64,000 nucleotides of DNA from Flavobacteriales bacterium. GTDB lineage: Bacteria; Bacteroidota; Bacteroidia; Flavobacteriales_F; PHOS-HE28. The DNA lies in contig JADJOI010000002.1 in NCBI GenBank assembly GCA_016713875.1, positions 186,001 to 250,000 of the forward strand, given 5' to 3'. The translations under genes and the position numbers were made by a program. Shown here piece by piece: positions 42,139 through 51,254 of the stretch. The first letter of the stretch is position 1. Each line of letters opens with the position of its first letter. A model generated the notes under the pieces. The model worked only from the letters and a program-made list of their open reading frames with translations, did no database searches and had not been told where the DNA came from.

Positions 42139-43956
42139 TCAGCTTTCCATCTGCAGCCGGCTGAGGCTGTGGTATAGCCCGTCGGCATCGGCGATCAGCT
42201 CGCCGTGGGTGCCGCTCTCGGCGATGACGCCCTTGTCGAGCACCAGGATGCGGTCGGCATCGCGGATGGTGCTGAGGCGGTGGGCGATGACCAGGCTGGT
42301 GCGGCCACGCATGAGCTGCTCCAGCGCTTCCTGCACCAGCCGTTCGCTCTCGCTGTCGAGCGCGCTGGTGGCCTCGTCGAGGATGAGGATGGCGGGGTCC
42401 TTCAGCACGGCGCGGGCGATGGCGATGCGCTGTCGCTGGCCGCCGCTGAGCTGGATGCCGCGTTCGCCCACCACGGTGGCGTAGCCCTCGGGGAAGGCGG
42501 CGATGAAGTCGTGCGCGTTGGCGCGGCGGGCCGCGGCCTCCACTTCGGCGTCCGTGGCGTCGGGCCGTCCGTAGGCGATGTTCTCGCGGATGCTGCCGCC
42601 GAAGAGCAGCACCTCCTGCGGCACGATGGCCATCCGGTCGCGCAGGGCCGTGAGCGGGTAATCGCGCGCGTCGCGGTCGTCGATGCGCACCGTGCCCTGC
42701 ACGGGGTCGAAGAAGCGCAGCACCAACGCGGCCACGGTGCTCTTGCCGGCACCGCTGGGGCCCACCAGGGCGATGCGCTGGCCGGGCTCGGCGGCGAACG
42801 ACACGTTGCGCAACACGGGCACGTCGGCGCGGGTGGCGTAGTGGAAGCTCACGTCCTCGAAGGCGATGCGGCCGCGCAGCTCGATGCGCTCCTTGCGGGC
42901 CTCCAGGCTCACCGGCTCGCCGGGCTCGTCGTGCAGGTCCATCAGCCGCTCGGTGGCGCCGATGGCCTTCAGCACCGTGTTCACATGCTCGGGGATGCCG
43001 CCGATGCTGGCGCCCACGAACACGCTGTACATGATGAAGGTGACGAGCTCGCCGTTGGTGAGCAGGCCCTCGCGCTGCAGGTTCACGCCGCGCCACACCA
43101 CCAGGATGATGGCGCCGAACATGCACAGGATGATGAAGGAGACGAGCGCCCCGCGCCAGCGGGCGCCGCGCATGGCCAGGGCGCGGGCGCTGAGCACGCT
43201 GCGGCCGTAGCGCATGCTCTCCCACGCCTCGTTGGCGAAGGCCTTCACGCTCTGGATGCCCTGCAGCGTCTCGTCCACGATCACGTTGGTGTCGGCGATG
43301 CGGTCCTGCACCTGTCGGCTGAGGCGGCCGATGAAGCGGCCGAAGAGGACGGCCACCAGCACGACGACGGGCACCGAGGCGAGCATGGTGAGGGTGAGCT
43401 CGGGCGACAGGCGGGCCAGGAGCACGATGCCCGCGGCGATGATGATCAGCTGGCGCAGCAGCTCGGCCAGCGTGGTGGTGAAGGTGTCCTGCAGCAGGGC
43501 CACATCGGCGCTGAGGCGGCTGTTGAGCTCGCCCACACGGCGCTTGGCGAAGAAGGCCATGGGCAGGCGCAGCAGGTGGGCGTAGGTGTCCCTCCGCAGG
43601 TCGGCCAGCATGTGCTCGGTGACGTGCGCGAAGAGGTAGATGCGGAAGAAGCCGAGCACCGCCTGCACGGCGAAGACCAGCAGCAGCAGCAGGAAGATGC
43701 TGTCGGTGTTGGTGAGGTCGAACAGGGGCGCACTGAAGGAGGTCTCGCCCTTGCTGGAGTCGATGAGCTTGCCCATCAACCCCGGGAACACCAGGCTGAG
43801 GCCGCTGGTGCCGATGAGGAAGAGCAGGCCGGCCGCGAAGGTCCAGCGGTGGGGCCGCAGGTAGCGGAACAGGCGCAGGGCCTTGCGCAGCGTGGCGCGG
43901 TCCAGCTTGGCCGGCTTCGCGTCGTTGTAGCGGGAGCGGTCGCGGCGGGAGGCCAT
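42139..43956 (-). CDS. ABC exporter, fused membrane and ATPase domains (MsbA type)
   Basis: 605 residues from the ATG at 43956. Six transmembrane helices are in the first 330 residues (FAAGLLFLIGTSGLSLVFPG, IFLLLLLVFAVQAVLGFFRI and others), with the coupling-helix region LRLPMAFFAKRRVGELNSRL. The ATPase domain has Walker A GPSGAGKST, the signature LSGGQRQRIAIARA, Walker B ILILDEATSALD and the switch His in VIAHRLSTIRD. It pumps lipids, drugs or peptides outward as a homodimer. The gene is followed upstream (to its right) by an SRPBCC protein and pyrE on the same strand, so it likely belongs to that operon. Confidence 0.93.
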   Translation of the reverse strand: MASRRDRSRYNDAKPAKLDRATLRKALRLFRYLRPHRWTFAAGLLFLIGTSGLSLVFPGLMGKLIDSSKGETSFSAPLFDLTNTDSIFLLLLLVFAVQAVLGFFRIYLFAHVTEHMLADLRRDTYAHLLRLPMAFFAKRRVGELNSRLSADVALLQDTFTTTLAELLRQLIIIAAGIVLLARLSPELTLTMLASVPVVVLVAVLFGRFIGRLSRQVQDRIADTNVIVDETLQGIQSVKAFANEAWESMRYGRSVLSARALAMRGARWRGALVSFIILCMFGAIILVVWRGVNLQREGLLTNGELVTFIMYSVFVGASIGGIPEHVNTVLKAIGATERLMDLHDEPGEPVSLEARKERIELRGRIAFEDVSFHYATRADVPVLRNVSFAAEPGQRIALVGPSGAGKSTVAALVLRFFDPVQGTVRIDDRDARDYPLTALRDRMAIVPQEVLLFGGSIRENIAYGRPDATDAEVEAAARRANAHDFIAAFPEGYATVVGERGIQLSGGQRQRIAIARAVLKDPAILILDEATSALDSESERLVQEALEQLMRGRTSLVIAHRLSTIRDADRILVLDKGVIAESGTHGELIADADGLYHSLSRLQMES

Positions 43957-43978
43957 GGTCACTGTCGCCGGCGGGCCC

Positions 43979-44380
43979 TCACCCGTGCAGCGCCACCATC
44001 TTGTCGGCGATGTGGTCGAACAGGTTGCGCAGCGGGGTCTCCACCATCATCTTGATGAAGGGGTTGAGGTCCGCCTCGAACACCTGCCAGGCGCGCGTGC
44101 CGCCGTCGGCGGCCTGCAGGTGCACGTCCAGCGTGAAGGGGAAGGGGCTGCGGTCGGTGGCCTTCATGCGCACCAGCCCCGGGGCCTCGCCACCGGCGAG
44201 CTCGAGCCCGATGGTGGCCGCGCCCTGCACCTTGAAGGAGCACGACCGGCCGTCGCTCTTCCAGTCGCTGATGCGGTCCTTGGGCAGCAGCTGCTGGAAG
44301 TTGTTCATGTCCTGGAGGAAGGTGTACAGCTCGTCCGGCGTGCGGCCGATCGTCACCTGTTTGCTCTCGATGCGTGTCAT
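43979..44380 (-). CDS. SRPBCC-fold protein
   Basis: 133 residues beginning MTRIESKQVTIGRTPDELYT. The pattern VTIGRTPDELYTFLQDMNNF, then LLPKDRISDWKSDGRSCSF and a C-terminal helix (FIKMMVETPLRNLFDHIADK) are typical of the START/SRPBCC superfamily, which makes a hydrophobic cavity for lipids or small ligands. In Bacteroidota this gene often sits next to pyrE, as here (42 bp downstream of it). Its biochemical role is not known. Confidence 0.8.
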   Translation of the reverse strand: MTRIESKQVTIGRTPDELYTFLQDMNNFQQLLPKDRISDWKSDGRSCSFKVQGAATIGLELAGGEAPGLVRMKATDRSPFPFTLDVHLQAADGGTRAWQVFEADLNPFIKMMVETPLRNLFDHIADKMVALHG

Positions 44381-44422
44381 GCCCATGAGGTTCGTTCCGT
44401 CCGCACGTTCCGCCGCGCCGGC

Positions 44423-45076
44423 TCAGGCCTGCACGGCGGCGTTCCAGTTCGCGGGGTCCTTGCGCCACGCGTTCAGCGGGGCCAGGTCCTTCTCGGTGAT
44501 GTAGCCCTCGCGCAGGGCCTGGTCCAGCAGGATGTTGTAGTTGGTGAGCGCGTGCATCTTCACGCGGGCCTCCTCGAAGGCCGCGCGGGCCACGTCGAAG
44601 CCGTAGGTGAAGATGCTCACCATGCCCTTCACCTCCAGGCCCGCGTCGCGCAGGGCGTGCACGGCCTGCAGGCTGCTGCCTCCGGTGCTCACCAGGTCCT
44701 CCACCACCACCACGTTGCGGCCTACGGAGAGGTCGCCCTCCACCTGGTTGCGCAGGCCGTGCTCTTTGGCGCTGGTGCGCACGTAGATGAAGGGCAGGCC
44801 CATGTCGTGCGCCACCAGCATGCCGTGCGCGATGCCGCCGGTGGCCACGCCGGCGATCAGGTCCGGCCGCCCGAACTCGCTTTGGATGAGGTGCACGAAC
44901 TGCTGCCGGATGAAGGTGCGCACCGGCGGGTAGGACAGGGTCTTGCGGTTGTCGCAGTAGATCGGGCTCTTCCAGCCGCTGGCCCAGGAGAACGGTTTTG
45001 CCGGGCTCAATTTCACGGCCTTGATCTGCAGCAGCAATTCGGCAACTTTGAGGGCCGGATCAAGGCGATCGTTCAT
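44423..45076 (-). CDS. pyrE: Orotate phosphoribosyltransferase
   Basis: 217 residues. FSWASGWKSPIYCDNRKTLS is the family's orotate-binding N-terminal loop, KEHGLRNQVEGDL the flexible catalytic loop region and NVVVVEDLVSTGGSSLQAV the PRPP-binding motif. It makes orotidine monophosphate from orotate and PRPP in pyrimidine synthesis. Its start codon overlaps the start of the divergent NUDIX gene in the tetranucleotide CATG (45074-45077), so each gene's promoter must lie in the other's coding region. Confidence 0.95.
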   Translation of the reverse strand: MNDRLDPALKVAELLLQIKAVKLSPAKPFSWASGWKSPIYCDNRKTLSYPPVRTFIRQQFVHLIQSEFGRPDLIAGVATGGIAHGMLVAHDMGLPFIYVRTSAKEHGLRNQVEGDLSVGRNVVVVEDLVSTGGSSLQAVHALRDAGLEVKGMVSIFTYGFDVARAAFEEARVKMHALTNYNILLDQALREGYITEKDLAPLNAWRKDPANWNAAVQA

Positions 45077-45713
45077 GGTGCGAAACTACGAAGTCTCCAT
45101 CGACGGGTTGGCCGTGGTGCTCACGCAGCACGCGCCCGAAGCGGCTCCCCAAGCAGGCGGGCTGGTGGTGCAGGCCGCGGCGGAGGGGGTGGATGAGCTG
45201 GTGGAGCGCGCCCGCCGCATCCCCGGCGTCGAGCGGCTCACGCTGGTGGTGCCCGATGCCGCGGCCGCCTGGGACGGCTTCCGCAGCACCTGCGTGCCGG
45301 TGGACGCGGCCGGCGGTGCGGTCACCGATGAGCGCGGACGTCTCCTCGTCATCCATCGCCTCGGCCGCTGGGACCTGCCCAAGGGCAAGGTGGACGCGGG
45401 CGAGGCGCTGCCCGAGGCGGCCGTGCGCGAGGTGAAGGAGGAGTGCGGGCTGCGCGAGGTGAGCATCGTACGCCCGCTGTGCGACACCTGGCACACCTAC
45501 GAACGGGGAGGCGAACGTCACCTCAAGCGCACCTCGTGGTTCCTCATGCGCGCCTCCAGCGCGGAACGGCTCGTGCCGCAGCACGAGGAGGACATCCATG
45601 AGGTGGCCTGGATGGACGCCGACGGGGTGCAGCGCGTGAAGGCCGGCACCTACGCCACGGTGCGCGCGGTGATCAGTGCCTGGGAGGAGGCGGTGCCTCG
45701 CTCCCGAACTTGA
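45075..45713 (+). CDS. NUDIX hydrolase
   Basis: 212 residues. The NUDIX box is GKVDAGEALPEAAVREVKEE followed by CGL, with the full Gx5Ex7REUxEEx pattern. The N-terminal 70 residues form a separate domain (YEVSIDGLAVVLTQHAPEAA). These enzymes hydrolyse nucleoside diphosphates linked to another group; the substrate here is unknown. Starting at ATG 45075 it is divergent from pyrE with overlapping start codons, and its 3' end overlaps the convergent thioredoxin-like gene by 41 bp. Confidence 0.88.
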   Translation: MVRNYEVSIDGLAVVLTQHAPEAAPQAGGLVVQAAAEGVDELVERARRIPGVERLTLVVPDAAAAWDGFRSTCVPVDAAGGAVTDERGRLLVIHRLGRWDLPKGKVDAGEALPEAAVREVKEECGLREVSIVRPLCDTWHTYERGGERHLKRTSWFLMRASSAERLVPQHEEDIHEVAWMDADGVQRVKAGTYATVRAVISAWEEAVPRSRT

Positions 45714-47199
45714 TGCGGTCGCGTTCCTCCTGCTGCACGCGCAAGCCGTGGAGCACGGCCGCCAGGCCATGGCTGGGCGCCGGAGCGGGGCTCTGGGCCA
45801 GCGTGCGGTCGTTCAGCAGCAGGAACACCGGTGCGGTAGGGGCGCGCAGCTGTTCCCGGGTCCGGCCTGCGTCCCGCGCCATCAACCAGGTCCAGCCCGT
45901 TCCCCCGATGCTGCGCGACAGGCGGATGGCGGCGCCCGCATCGCTGTCGAGCACCAGCACCACGTAGCGCACCACATCGCCGAAGCTCTCTTGCAACTGG
46001 GCCAGCGCGCGCAGCTCCTGGTCGCAATAGGTGCAGTTCACCGTGGTGAGCGCCAGGCAGGCGGGCCCGCTGAACACGCTGTCCAGCGGGATGGGGGTGC
46101 CTTGCAGGTCCGTCAGCTCCAGCTCGGGCAGCGCGGTGCCGGGCCGCATGGCGGTGAGGTCCCACAGCATGTTGGTCGCGAGGGTGCGGTGGCCCGGATA
46201 CCCGCTGCGTGCGGCCACATCGGCCAGGATGCGCTCGATGCCGCCGCGGTCCAGCACCTTGCCGGGGTGGGCCTGGTGGAGCTGGTCGATCAGCAGCAGT
46301 TCGGCCAGCGCGCGGTCCTGCCGCAGGGGCGGATGCTCCATCACGAGCGCGATCAGGCTGTCGGTGGCGCCCTGCTTCACCCCGTTCAGCAGGCGCTGCT
46401 CGTCCGTGCGGAAGGGATGGGTCATCAGGTGGTCCTCGTAGAGGCTTCGGAACAGGCGCACGAACTCCGGCTTGTCGAGGTCCGGTGCGTGGCCGGTCAG
46501 GCAGCGTGCATGCAGGGCTTCAGGGTCCTGCTGGGGTCCGACGTGAAGGCCGCACAGCCCCAGCTCCACGTTGCGCTGGAACCAGGGGTCGTCCACGTCG
46601 GCGTAGAAGCGCTTCAGCTTGAAGGAGAAGCTGTCCAGCCGGGCCTGCGACCAGCTGGGCGTGTAGAACAGGGTGGCCGGCCGCTTCACGCTGTCCGCCT
46701 TCACGGTGCGCTCGCCGTCGCGGCGCAGCACGTCCACGGCCTGCATGCCGGCGGCCTGGTCCGTGGCCAGGTCCTCGGCCACGAAACCGTCGAGCCGCTC
46801 GTAGAGGTCGGTCATCAGCGCGTTGATGTCCAGCGGCGGCAGGTCGATGAACTCCAGCACGATGGGCAGATGGCCCTTCACGGGCCGGGCCCCGGGGGCG
46901 GGAGGAAGGGGCCGCACATGATAGGTGGCGCCCTCGCGCAGGAAGAGCTCCGCCCGATGCCCGCCCACGATCAGCACGGCCTTCACGGTGCCCTGCACCT
47001 CGGCCGCCACCGTGCACCGGCCATCGGCGCCGATCACCGTGTCGTCCACACGCACCGCGCGCAGGGTGAAGAGGTCGTCCACGCGGTGCAGCACCACCTG
47101 CTGGCCAGCGCGCTCGGGCGAAGCGATGTGCACGGTGGCGATGGCCTGCGCGGTGTGCGCCAGCAGGGCGGTCAGCAGCAGCGGCAGCAGGGTCCTCAT
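45673..47199 (-). CDS. Exported protein with C-terminal thioredoxin-like domain
   Basis: 508 residues with a signal peptide (LLPLLLTALLAHTAQA). The N-terminal third resembles the DUF4369-like beta domain of Bacteroidota thiol-disulfide proteins (VVLHRVDDLFTLRAVRVDD), the middle is helical, and the last 150 residues are thioredoxin-like, with LPELELTDLQGTPIPLDSVF and the redox motif TTVNCTYCDQEL (CxxC = CTYC). It probably reduces or forms disulfides in the periplasm. Its start overlaps the coaD stop as ATGA, so it is the last gene of the DUF3822-rsmD-coaD operon. Confidence 0.75.
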   Translation of the reverse strand: MRTLLPLLLTALLAHTAQAIATVHIASPERAGQQVVLHRVDDLFTLRAVRVDDTVIGADGRCTVAAEVQGTVKAVLIVGGHRAELFLREGATYHVRPLPPAPGARPVKGHLPIVLEFIDLPPLDINALMTDLYERLDGFVAEDLATDQAAGMQAVDVLRRDGERTVKADSVKRPATLFYTPSWSQARLDSFSFKLKRFYADVDDPWFQRNVELGLCGLHVGPQQDPEALHARCLTGHAPDLDKPEFVRLFRSLYEDHLMTHPFRTDEQRLLNGVKQGATDSLIALVMEHPPLRQDRALAELLLIDQLHQAHPGKVLDRGGIERILADVAARSGYPGHRTLATNMLWDLTAMRPGTALPELELTDLQGTPIPLDSVFSGPACLALTTVNCTYCDQELRALAQLQESFGDVVRYVVLVLDSDAGAAIRLSRSIGGTGWTWLMARDAGRTREQLRAPTAPVFLLLNDRTLAQSPAPAPSHGLAAVLHGLRVQQEERDRIKFGSEAPPPPRH

Positions 47200-47654
47200 A
47201 GGGATAAGCCCGGAGGGAGGAAGGGGCCCACATCGGCGTGGTTGGCGAACAGCTCGCGCACGATGGTGCTGCTGATGTGCGCGTGCTCCGGAAGGGCGGG
47301 CAGGAAGAGGGTCTCCACACCGCGCAGCGCATGGTTCATCAGGGCGATGCTGCGCTCGTTGCCGTGGTCGGTGCTGTTGCGCAGGCCGCGCACGATGAAC
47401 GAGGCACCGAGCCGTTCACAGAGGTCCGCCGTGAGGCCCTCGAAGCGGATGACGTTCACCTGGGGCATGCCCTGGAACGCCTGTCGCAACCAGGCCTCGC
47501 GCCGCTCCAGCTCGAACATGCCACGCTTGGTGGTGTTCACGCCCAAGGCCACGTGGATGGTGCTGAACAGTGGCAGGGCGCGTTGCACGATGCTCCAGTG
47601 GCCGATGGTGACCGGGTCGAACGAACCTGGGAAGACGGCGATCGGGCGGCTCAT
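47196..47654 (-). CDS. coaD: Phosphopantetheine adenylyltransferase
   Basis: 152 residues. The nucleotidyltransferase motif is AVFPGSFDPVTIGHWSIVQR (TxGH) and the second is EHAHISSTIVRELFAN (ISSTxxR). It adds AMP to 4'-phosphopantetheine to make dephospho-CoA. It overlaps rsmD upstream and the thioredoxin-like gene downstream by 4 bp each (ATGA). As CoA supplies the phosphopantetheine arm of carrier proteins, its closeness to the PKS/NRPS cluster is suggestive, but this gene order is common in the phylum without such a cluster. Confidence 0.95.
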   Translation of the reverse strand: MSRPIAVFPGSFDPVTIGHWSIVQRALPLFSTIHVALGVNTTKRGMFELERREAWLRQAFQGMPQVNVIRFEGLTADLCERLGASFIVRGLRNSTDHGNERSIALMNHALRGVETLFLPALPEHAHISSTIVRELFANHADVGPFLPPGLSL

Positions 47655-48193
47655 GGCGGGGTGGGGCTGAAGAAACTGAAATGTACGGAACCGTAGGTGC
47701 GTCGCTTGCGGAACCAGGGGTCGCTGTCGAGGTCGATGCCACGTGGATGTTCCAGGATGAAGAGCCCGTCGGGTGCGAGCAGACCCCCGTCGCGCACCAG
47801 CGCCGGCAGCGTCTCCGTGCCGGGCAGGTGGAAGGGCGGATCGGCGAACACCACGTCGAACGGCCCCGTGGCGTGCCGCAGGTACTGGAACACATCGGCG
47901 CGCACCTGGGACCATCCGGGCTCGTTGAGCTCGCGGGCCAGGCGCTGCAGGTGGGCGAAGAGGCGTGCGTCCTGCTCCACACTGATCACCTGCACGGCCC
48001 CGCGCGACAGGAACTCCGCGGAGATGCCGCCCGCGCCAGCGAAGAGGTCCAGCACGCGGATGCCTTCCAGGGCGATGGAGTGCTGCAGGATGTTGAAGAG
48101 GCCTTCGCGCGCGAAGTCCGTGGTGGGGCGGGCCTCGATGCCCTTGGGCGGATCGATGCGCCGGTTGCGGTGCCGTCCTCCTACGATGCGCAT
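47651..48193 (-). CDS. rsmD: 16S rRNA (guanine(966)-N2)-methyltransferase
   Basis: 180 residues from the ATG at 48193 (MRIVGGRHRNRRIDPPKGIE), the usual RsmD start. VLDLFAGAGGISAEFLSRGA binds SAM and VVFADPPFHLP is the catalytic DPPF/Y motif of N2-guanine methyltransferases. It overlaps coaD by 4 bp and the DUF3822 gene by 13 bp. Confidence 0.93.
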   Translation of the reverse strand: MRIVGGRHRNRRIDPPKGIEARPTTDFAREGLFNILQHSIALEGIRVLDLFAGAGGISAEFLSRGAVQVISVEQDARLFAHLQRLARELNEPGWSQVRADVFQYLRHATGPFDVVFADPPFHLPGTETLPALVRDGGLLAPDGLFILEHPRGIDLDSDPWFRKRRTYGSVHFSFFSPTPP

Positions 48194-48990
48194 GCGGCCT
48201 GTTCGACGAGCGCCCACCAGGCTTCCGGTGACGGTGCGTCCAGGCCGACGAGCATCGCATCGGTGCCGGAGAGCGCCGGGGCGGCGGTGGGCAGGTAGCG
48301 GCGCAGGAGATCGGTGTCCGGGGCGGCCCATCCGGGACCGCACCAGTGTACCGCCGCATCCGCCGGGGCGAGGTGCAGGGCGTCCATCAGGTGCAGCAGG
48401 TAGAAGAGCGCGTCGGTGCCGGTGGCGCAGTGGTAGGCGTTGCTGAGCTTCAGGCCGCCGGCATCGGCCAGGGCCACGTCCATGCGTTTGCCCACGCGGT
48501 GCGCCACCAGCGCGGGTCCCTGGCGGCCCAGGGTGAGCACCGCACGCACCAGCAGGCTGCGCAGGGCGATGGCGCGGGCCGCGGGGAAGCGCTCGAGCAC
48601 CTGGTGCTCCATGCCCTCGTCGTGCAGGTACACACAGCGGGCGCCGAGGTCCTCCACGGGTTCATCGCGCAACAGCCCGGTGGGCAGGGGGCCGTGCACC
48701 AGGCTCAGGTGGCCGGCCTCCGTGCCGGGCCGCAGGGTGCTTTCGGGCACCAGCGTGCTCAGCTCGGGCATCGCACAGAAGCTCACGCTGGCCGGATGGC
48801 GGGGCAGGTGCTCCTCCGCGGGCCAGGTGGCGCCCCGGCCCTGGGCCAGCACCAGGCAGCGGCCGTCCGCGCGATCGTGCACGCTCCAGGCCAGTCCGTC
48901 CGGATGCACCACGATGCCCAGGTGCAGCCCGGTGGCCTCGCGGTCGTAGCGCGGCAGGTGGTGCGCGTCGGTGTCCGTGCTCCTCGCCAT
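48181..48990 (-). CDS. DUF3822 family protein
   Basis: 269 residues with the features of DUF3822: an actin-like/ribonuclease-H-like fold suggested by LHLGIVVHPDGLAWSVHDRA near the start and GLKLSNAYHCATGTDALFYL in the second half, the latter matching the conserved 'NxfxyxxxeDxxYY' region. DUF3822 genes regularly precede rsmD in Bacteroidota; no function is known. It is divergent from the helicase gene to its right. Confidence 0.8.
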   Translation of the reverse strand: MARSTDTDAHHLPRYDREATGLHLGIVVHPDGLAWSVHDRADGRCLVLAQGRGATWPAEEHLPRHPASVSFCAMPELSTLVPESTLRPGTEAGHLSLVHGPLPTGLLRDEPVEDLGARCVYLHDEGMEHQVLERFPAARAIALRSLLVRAVLTLGRQGPALVAHRVGKRMDVALADAGGLKLSNAYHCATGTDALFYLLHLMDALHLAPADAAVHWCGPGWAAPDTDLLRRYLPTAAPALSGTDAMLVGLDAPSPEAWWALVEQAACAS

Positions 48991-49093
48991 GATGCGTTCT
49001 TCCGAAGAACGGCGTCAAAGGTGGATAATTTCACCCGCCGCCATGGCCCCGTGGCGCCGCCCCGCCGCCACCATGCCCCCGCCCGAGCCCGGA

Positions 49094-50491
49094 ATGACCG
49101 AAGCACTGCGCGCGGCCCTCGGCCATGCGCCCACTGCCGGGCAGGACCGTGCGATCGCGGCGCTCGACCGGCTGATGGCCACCGCCAAGGAGCGGGCCAC
49201 CCTGGTGCTGAAGGGCTATGCGGGCACGGGCAAGACCACCCTGGTGGGGGCCCTGGTGCGGGTGTTGCGCGCGCAGGGCCGTCCGGTGGTGCTGCTCGCC
49301 CCCACGGGCCGCGCGGCCAAAGTGCTCGGGGCCTATGCGAACGCAGCGGCAGGCACCATCCACCGCCGCATCTACCGGATGGACCCGGGCGGTGAAGGCT
49401 TCGCCGGCATGTGGGTGGTGGCCAACCGCGATGCGCACGCGCTCTTCATCGTGGACGAGGCCAGCATGATCGGTGGGGGCGAAGGGGGCTTCGGCGACCG
49501 CGACCTGTTGGGCGACCTGTTCACGCACGTGTTCTCCGCCCCGGGCACGAAGCTGCTGCTCATCGGCGATCCGGCGCAGCTGCCGCCCGTGGGCAGCCCG
49601 CACAGCCCCGCGCTGGATCCCGCGCACCTGCACGACCGCTTCGGGCTCACCGCCGGTGCCGTGGAGCTCACCGACGTGGTGCGGCAGGCCGGGGCATCGG
49701 GCATCCTGATCAACGCCACGGCCCTGCGGGACGAAGTGGTGGCCCAGGCGCCCGCGCCGCGCTTCATCCTCGGTCATCCGGACGTGGTGCGCATCACCGG
49801 CATGGAGCTGCAGGACGAGCTCGAGGCCTGCTACGCCCGCTACGGTGGCGAGGACGTGTGCCTCATCACGCGCAGCAACAAGCGGGCGTACCAGTACAGC
49901 CAGCAGGTGCGGGCGCGCATCCTCGGCTTCGAGGAGGAGCTGTCGCCGGGCGACCGGCTGATGGTGGTGAAGAACGACTACTTCTGGGCGGGCCGCAACG
50001 GCAAGGCGGAGTTGATCGCCAATGGCGAGCCCATGGAGGTGCTCCGCCGCCGCGATGAGGAGGAACGCCACGGCCACCGCTTCTGCTGGATCGAGGCCGC
50101 GTGGTGGAGCGGCGAGGAGCGGCGCGTGGGCGACTTCCTGGTGATGCTCGATGTGCTGGCGCTCGATGCGCCATCCCTGCCCATGGCGCGCCGCCGGATG
50201 TTGAACGAGAACGTCCTCGCCGCGCACGCGGTCACCGGCAAAGGCGCGCGCCTGAGCATCCTGCGGCAGGACCCGTACGCCAACGCCCTGCAGGTGAAGT
50301 ACGCCTACGCCGTCACCGCGCACAAGGCCCAGGGCGGCCAGTGGCCCGCGGTGTTCGTGGACCAGGGCTACATCACCGAGGAGATGATCGACACCGAGTA
50401 CGTGCGCTGGCTGTACACGGCGATCACCCGGGCGAGCGACAGGCTCTACCTGCTCAACTTCCACCCGCGCTTCTTCGGGGAGGAGGACTAG
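49094..50491 (+). CDS. RecD-like ATP-dependent DNA helicase (superfamily 1)
   Basis: 465 residues from the ATG at 49094 (MTEALRAALGHAPTAGQDRA); earlier in-frame ATGs at 49043 and 49073 would add only basic, proline-rich sequence. Walker A LKGYAGTGKTTLV, motif Ia VVLLAPTGRAAKVL, Walker B ALFIVDEASMIG, motif III LLLIGDPAQLPPVG and the C-terminal UvrD-like YAYAVTAHKAQGGQWPAVFV and WLYTAITRASDRLYLLNF are complete. Small RecD-like helicases of this type are widespread in Bacteroidota and act in DNA repair without RecB or RecC. Its last 4 bp overlap the end of the convergent phosphopantetheinyl transferase gene. Confidence 0.9.
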   Translation: MTEALRAALGHAPTAGQDRAIAALDRLMATAKERATLVLKGYAGTGKTTLVGALVRVLRAQGRPVVLLAPTGRAAKVLGAYANAAAGTIHRRIYRMDPGGEGFAGMWVVANRDAHALFIVDEASMIGGGEGGFGDRDLLGDLFTHVFSAPGTKLLLIGDPAQLPPVGSPHSPALDPAHLHDRFGLTAGAVELTDVVRQAGASGILINATALRDEVVAQAPAPRFILGHPDVVRITGMELQDELEACYARYGGEDVCLITRSNKRAYQYSQQVRARILGFEEELSPGDRLMVVKNDYFWAGRNGKAELIANGEPMEVLRRRDEEERHGHRFCWIEAAWWSGEERRVGDFLVMLDVLALDAPSLPMARRRMLNENVLAAHAVTGKGARLSILRQDPYANALQVKYAYAVTAHKAQGGQWPAVFVDQGYITEEMIDTEYVRWLYTAITRASDRLYLLNFHPRFFGEED

Positions 50492-51252
50492 CCGATGGCC
50501 CTGCACGCATCGTGCAACGCCGGCCCGGCGTGCGGCCGCGGGGTGGCCAGGGCGATCAGATGCGTGGCCCCGACGCCGAAGCTGCTCACGTGGTAGGCCG
50601 GAGCGGCCTCGCGCACGAAGACCTCATGGCGGATGGTGAGCACCTGCTCGCCGTCCAGCACGCGCAGGGCGTGCAGGTCGTCCATGATGCCCACGCCGCT
50701 GGCCTTCAGCACGGCCTCCTTGCGGGTCCACAGGGTCAGGAAGCGTCGCTTGCCTTCCGCACCGCCGGCCTCGATGTGCGCCACCTCGTCGGGGGTGAAG
50801 TAATGGCCGGCCACCAGCTCGTGGTCGGTGCGGCGCTCCACGGTCTCGATGTCGACGCCCAGCTCATCGGTGCCGCCGATGGCCACCACCAGCGCATCCT
50901 TGGTATCGCTGAGGTTGAAGGGTGGCCCGCTGTGGGGCAGGAAGGGTTTTCCATGCGGACCGCGCGCCATCCGCACCGCCTCCGGGGCCAGGCCCAGGGC
51001 GCCACCGAGCAGCATGCGCAACAGGCCGTGGCCGGCGATGAAGCGCTCGCGGTCCGGAGCGAAGCGGAAGCGGTCCGCACGCTGCCGTTCCTCGTCATCG
51101 AGCACGGCTTCCAGGCCGGGCAGATGCGGCTTGAGGTCGGAGACGGAGGCGTACCACAACCGCACGGCCGCGGAGGTCATGAGCGGCGGCACGGGCTCCA
51201 GCGCGCGCAGCGGCGCACAATGGACGATCAGGTCGCGTTCTCGGACGGCCAT
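50488..51252 (-). CDS. 4'-phosphopantetheinyl transferase, Sfp type
   Basis: 254 residues from the ATG at 51252, two bases after the NRPS stop; a second ATG at 51180 (MTSAAVRLWYASVSDLKPHL) gives a more typical N terminus and is equally possible. The family motifs are GKPFLPHSGPPFNLSDTKD, LGVDIETVERR (Mg-binding Asp and Glu) and LWTRKEAVLKASGVGI. It moves the phosphopantetheine arm from CoA onto carrier proteins, so it should activate the ACP and PCP domains of the three synthases just upstream. It closes the minus-strand biosynthetic operon. Confidence 0.92.
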   Translation of the reverse strand: MAVRERDLIVHCAPLRALEPVPPLMTSAAVRLWYASVSDLKPHLPGLEAVLDDEERQRADRFRFAPDRERFIAGHGLLRMLLGGALGLAPEAVRMARGPHGKPFLPHSGPPFNLSDTKDALVVAIGGTDELGVDIETVERRTDHELVAGHYFTPDEVAHIEAGGAEGKRRFLTLWTRKEAVLKASGVGIMDDLHALRVLDGEQVLTIRHEVFVREAAPAYHVSSFGVGATHLIALATPRPHAGPALHDACRAIG

Positions 51253-51254
51253 CC

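Noticed and set aside
47196..50488. coaD, rsmD and the helicase as members of the biosynthetic cluster
   Set aside because: DUF3822-rsmD-coaD is a common housekeeping order in Bacteroidota, and the helicase is on the opposite strand; closeness alone is not evidence.
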